DNA from: Candidatus Methylomicrobium oryzae
GTDB lineage: Bacteria; Pseudomonadota; Gammaproteobacteria; Methylococcales; Methylomonadaceae
DNA: 64,000 nucleotides
Assembly: GCF_016745425.1 (NCBI RefSeq)
Contig: NZ_JAERVK010000001.1
Span: 186,001 to 250,000, forward strand
Reading direction: 5' to 3'
Part shown: positions 63,795 to 64,000 of the stretch, in pieces
Layout: each line of letters begins with the position of its first letter
Position numbering within the stretch: the stretch's first letter is position 1
Position numbers and translations under genes: made by a program
Notes under the pieces: generated by a model
Database searches by the model: none
What the model saw: the letters and a program-made list of their open reading frames with translations, nothing else
Told to the model about the DNA's origin: nothing

Positions 63795-64000
63795 TTACTC
63801 CGGCCGCCAGACGCAGGTCGCCACCGTGCGCGCGGGGAGCATCACGGCCGCTTCTTTACTACGGCAGCGAACCCTCAATGACTGCGGTTCGGCCCGGTCA
63901 TTCAGCACGATCAGCACGATCGAACCGGCAGGCGTCAGAAAAACCGCATGGGGCAGATTTATATCGGCTTCGGAATGAATCCTGAAGGATCCTGGACGCA
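63795..64000 (-). CDS. C-terminal end of a second GH30-like glycoside hydrolase, cut by window end
   Basis: The minus strand has an open frame from the window edge to TAA at 63795-63797. The 67 visible residues include SFRIHSEADINLPHAVFLT, a Ser/Ile/Val strand GSIVLIVLNDRAEP and the ending MLPARTVATCVWRPE. This matches the C-terminal beta domain of GH30 enzymes (LPA-x-S/T-VAT). It ends 18 bases from the phosphorylase stop, convergent with it. The catalytic part is outside the window. Confidence 0.75.
   Translation of the reverse strand, partial: RPGSFRIHSEADINLPHAVFLTPAGSIVLIVLNDRAEPQSLRVRCRSKEAAVMLPARTVATCVWRPE

Noticed and set aside
1-64000. CRISPR arrays, tRNA or rRNA genes, insertion sequences, prophage genes
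   Set aside because: Looked for regularly spaced repeats, cloverleaf-like segments and transposase or phage motifs in the gaps; none found by eye.

Overview
This window looks like chromosomal DNA of a GC-rich gammaproteobacterium. A type I methanotroph (Methylococcales) is my best inference, from the fused 3-hexulose-6-phosphate synthase/6-phospho-3-hexuloisomerase gene (ribulose monophosphate formaldehyde fixation) among gammaproteobacterial-type genes (nlpD-rpoS, parE, queF, motCD). No methane monooxygenase, rRNA, tRNA, CRISPR array, transposase or prophage gene is visible, so the assignment rests on one pathway gene and general similarity.

Layout. 1-10.6 kb holds housekeeping genes: ribonucleotide reductase nrdAB (nrdA cut by the window start), rpiA, an EVE-domain protein, the stator pair motCD, a MEKHLA protein, parE, an MtfA-like peptidase, a VanZ-like protein and galE. 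10.8-25 kb has a YoaA/DinG helicase, a very large MASE1/GAF/PAS/GGDEF/EAL protein, queF, psd, a PfkB sugar kinase, a GntR regulator, a small secreted coiled-coil protein and hflKC. 25-28.2 kb is an AT-rich gap followed by a two-gene unit ending in a CBS-like/GAF/GGDEF/EAL protein.

29.1-40.9 kb is a complete nitrate assimilation locus in two transcription units. The first is a NarK-type transporter plus a PP2C phosphatase/Ser-Thr kinase fusion. The second is nirB-nirD-phzF-like-nitrate reductase-fused DmsB/DmsC anchor. Each unit has a sigma-54 promoter (GG-N10-GC) with upstream GCAC-N7-GTGC sites of NtrC type. The sites at nirB lie about 109 and 150 bases upstream of the expected start, much like the classical glnA promoter. 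The reductase has no Tat signal, and its partner is a membrane-anchored four-cluster ferredoxin. This suggests cytoplasmic nitrate reduction driven by quinol rather than NADH.

41-50 kb: a HEAT protein, a GlcG-like secreted protein with a structured 5' leader, an SRAP protein, a ceramidase-like membrane protein, a rubredoxin, a Gfo/Idh oxidoreductase, hps-phi, rpoS-nlpD and a membrane J-domain protein. 50-59 kb: mobB-moeA (molybdenum cofactor, useful to the nitrate reductase), two inverted perfect DnaA boxes, an NlpE-like copper-type protein, an amidoligase/glutamine amidotransferase/YqaA three-gene operon, a TauE exporter, a DUF962 protein and a truncated haemoglobin. 59-64 kb is a beta-glucan locus: GH30, a GH94-like phosphorylase, and the 3' end of a second, opposing GH30-like gene running off the window.

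Four GTAG-headed palindromes (near 9.0, 32.6, 47.5 and 57.9 kb) are dispersed REP-like elements. The points most worth following are the quinol-type nitrate reductase with its NtrC/sigma-54 control, the amidoligase operon, the hairpin leader at 41.7 kb, the G9 tract in front of rpoS, and the DnaA-box pair at 52.0 kb.
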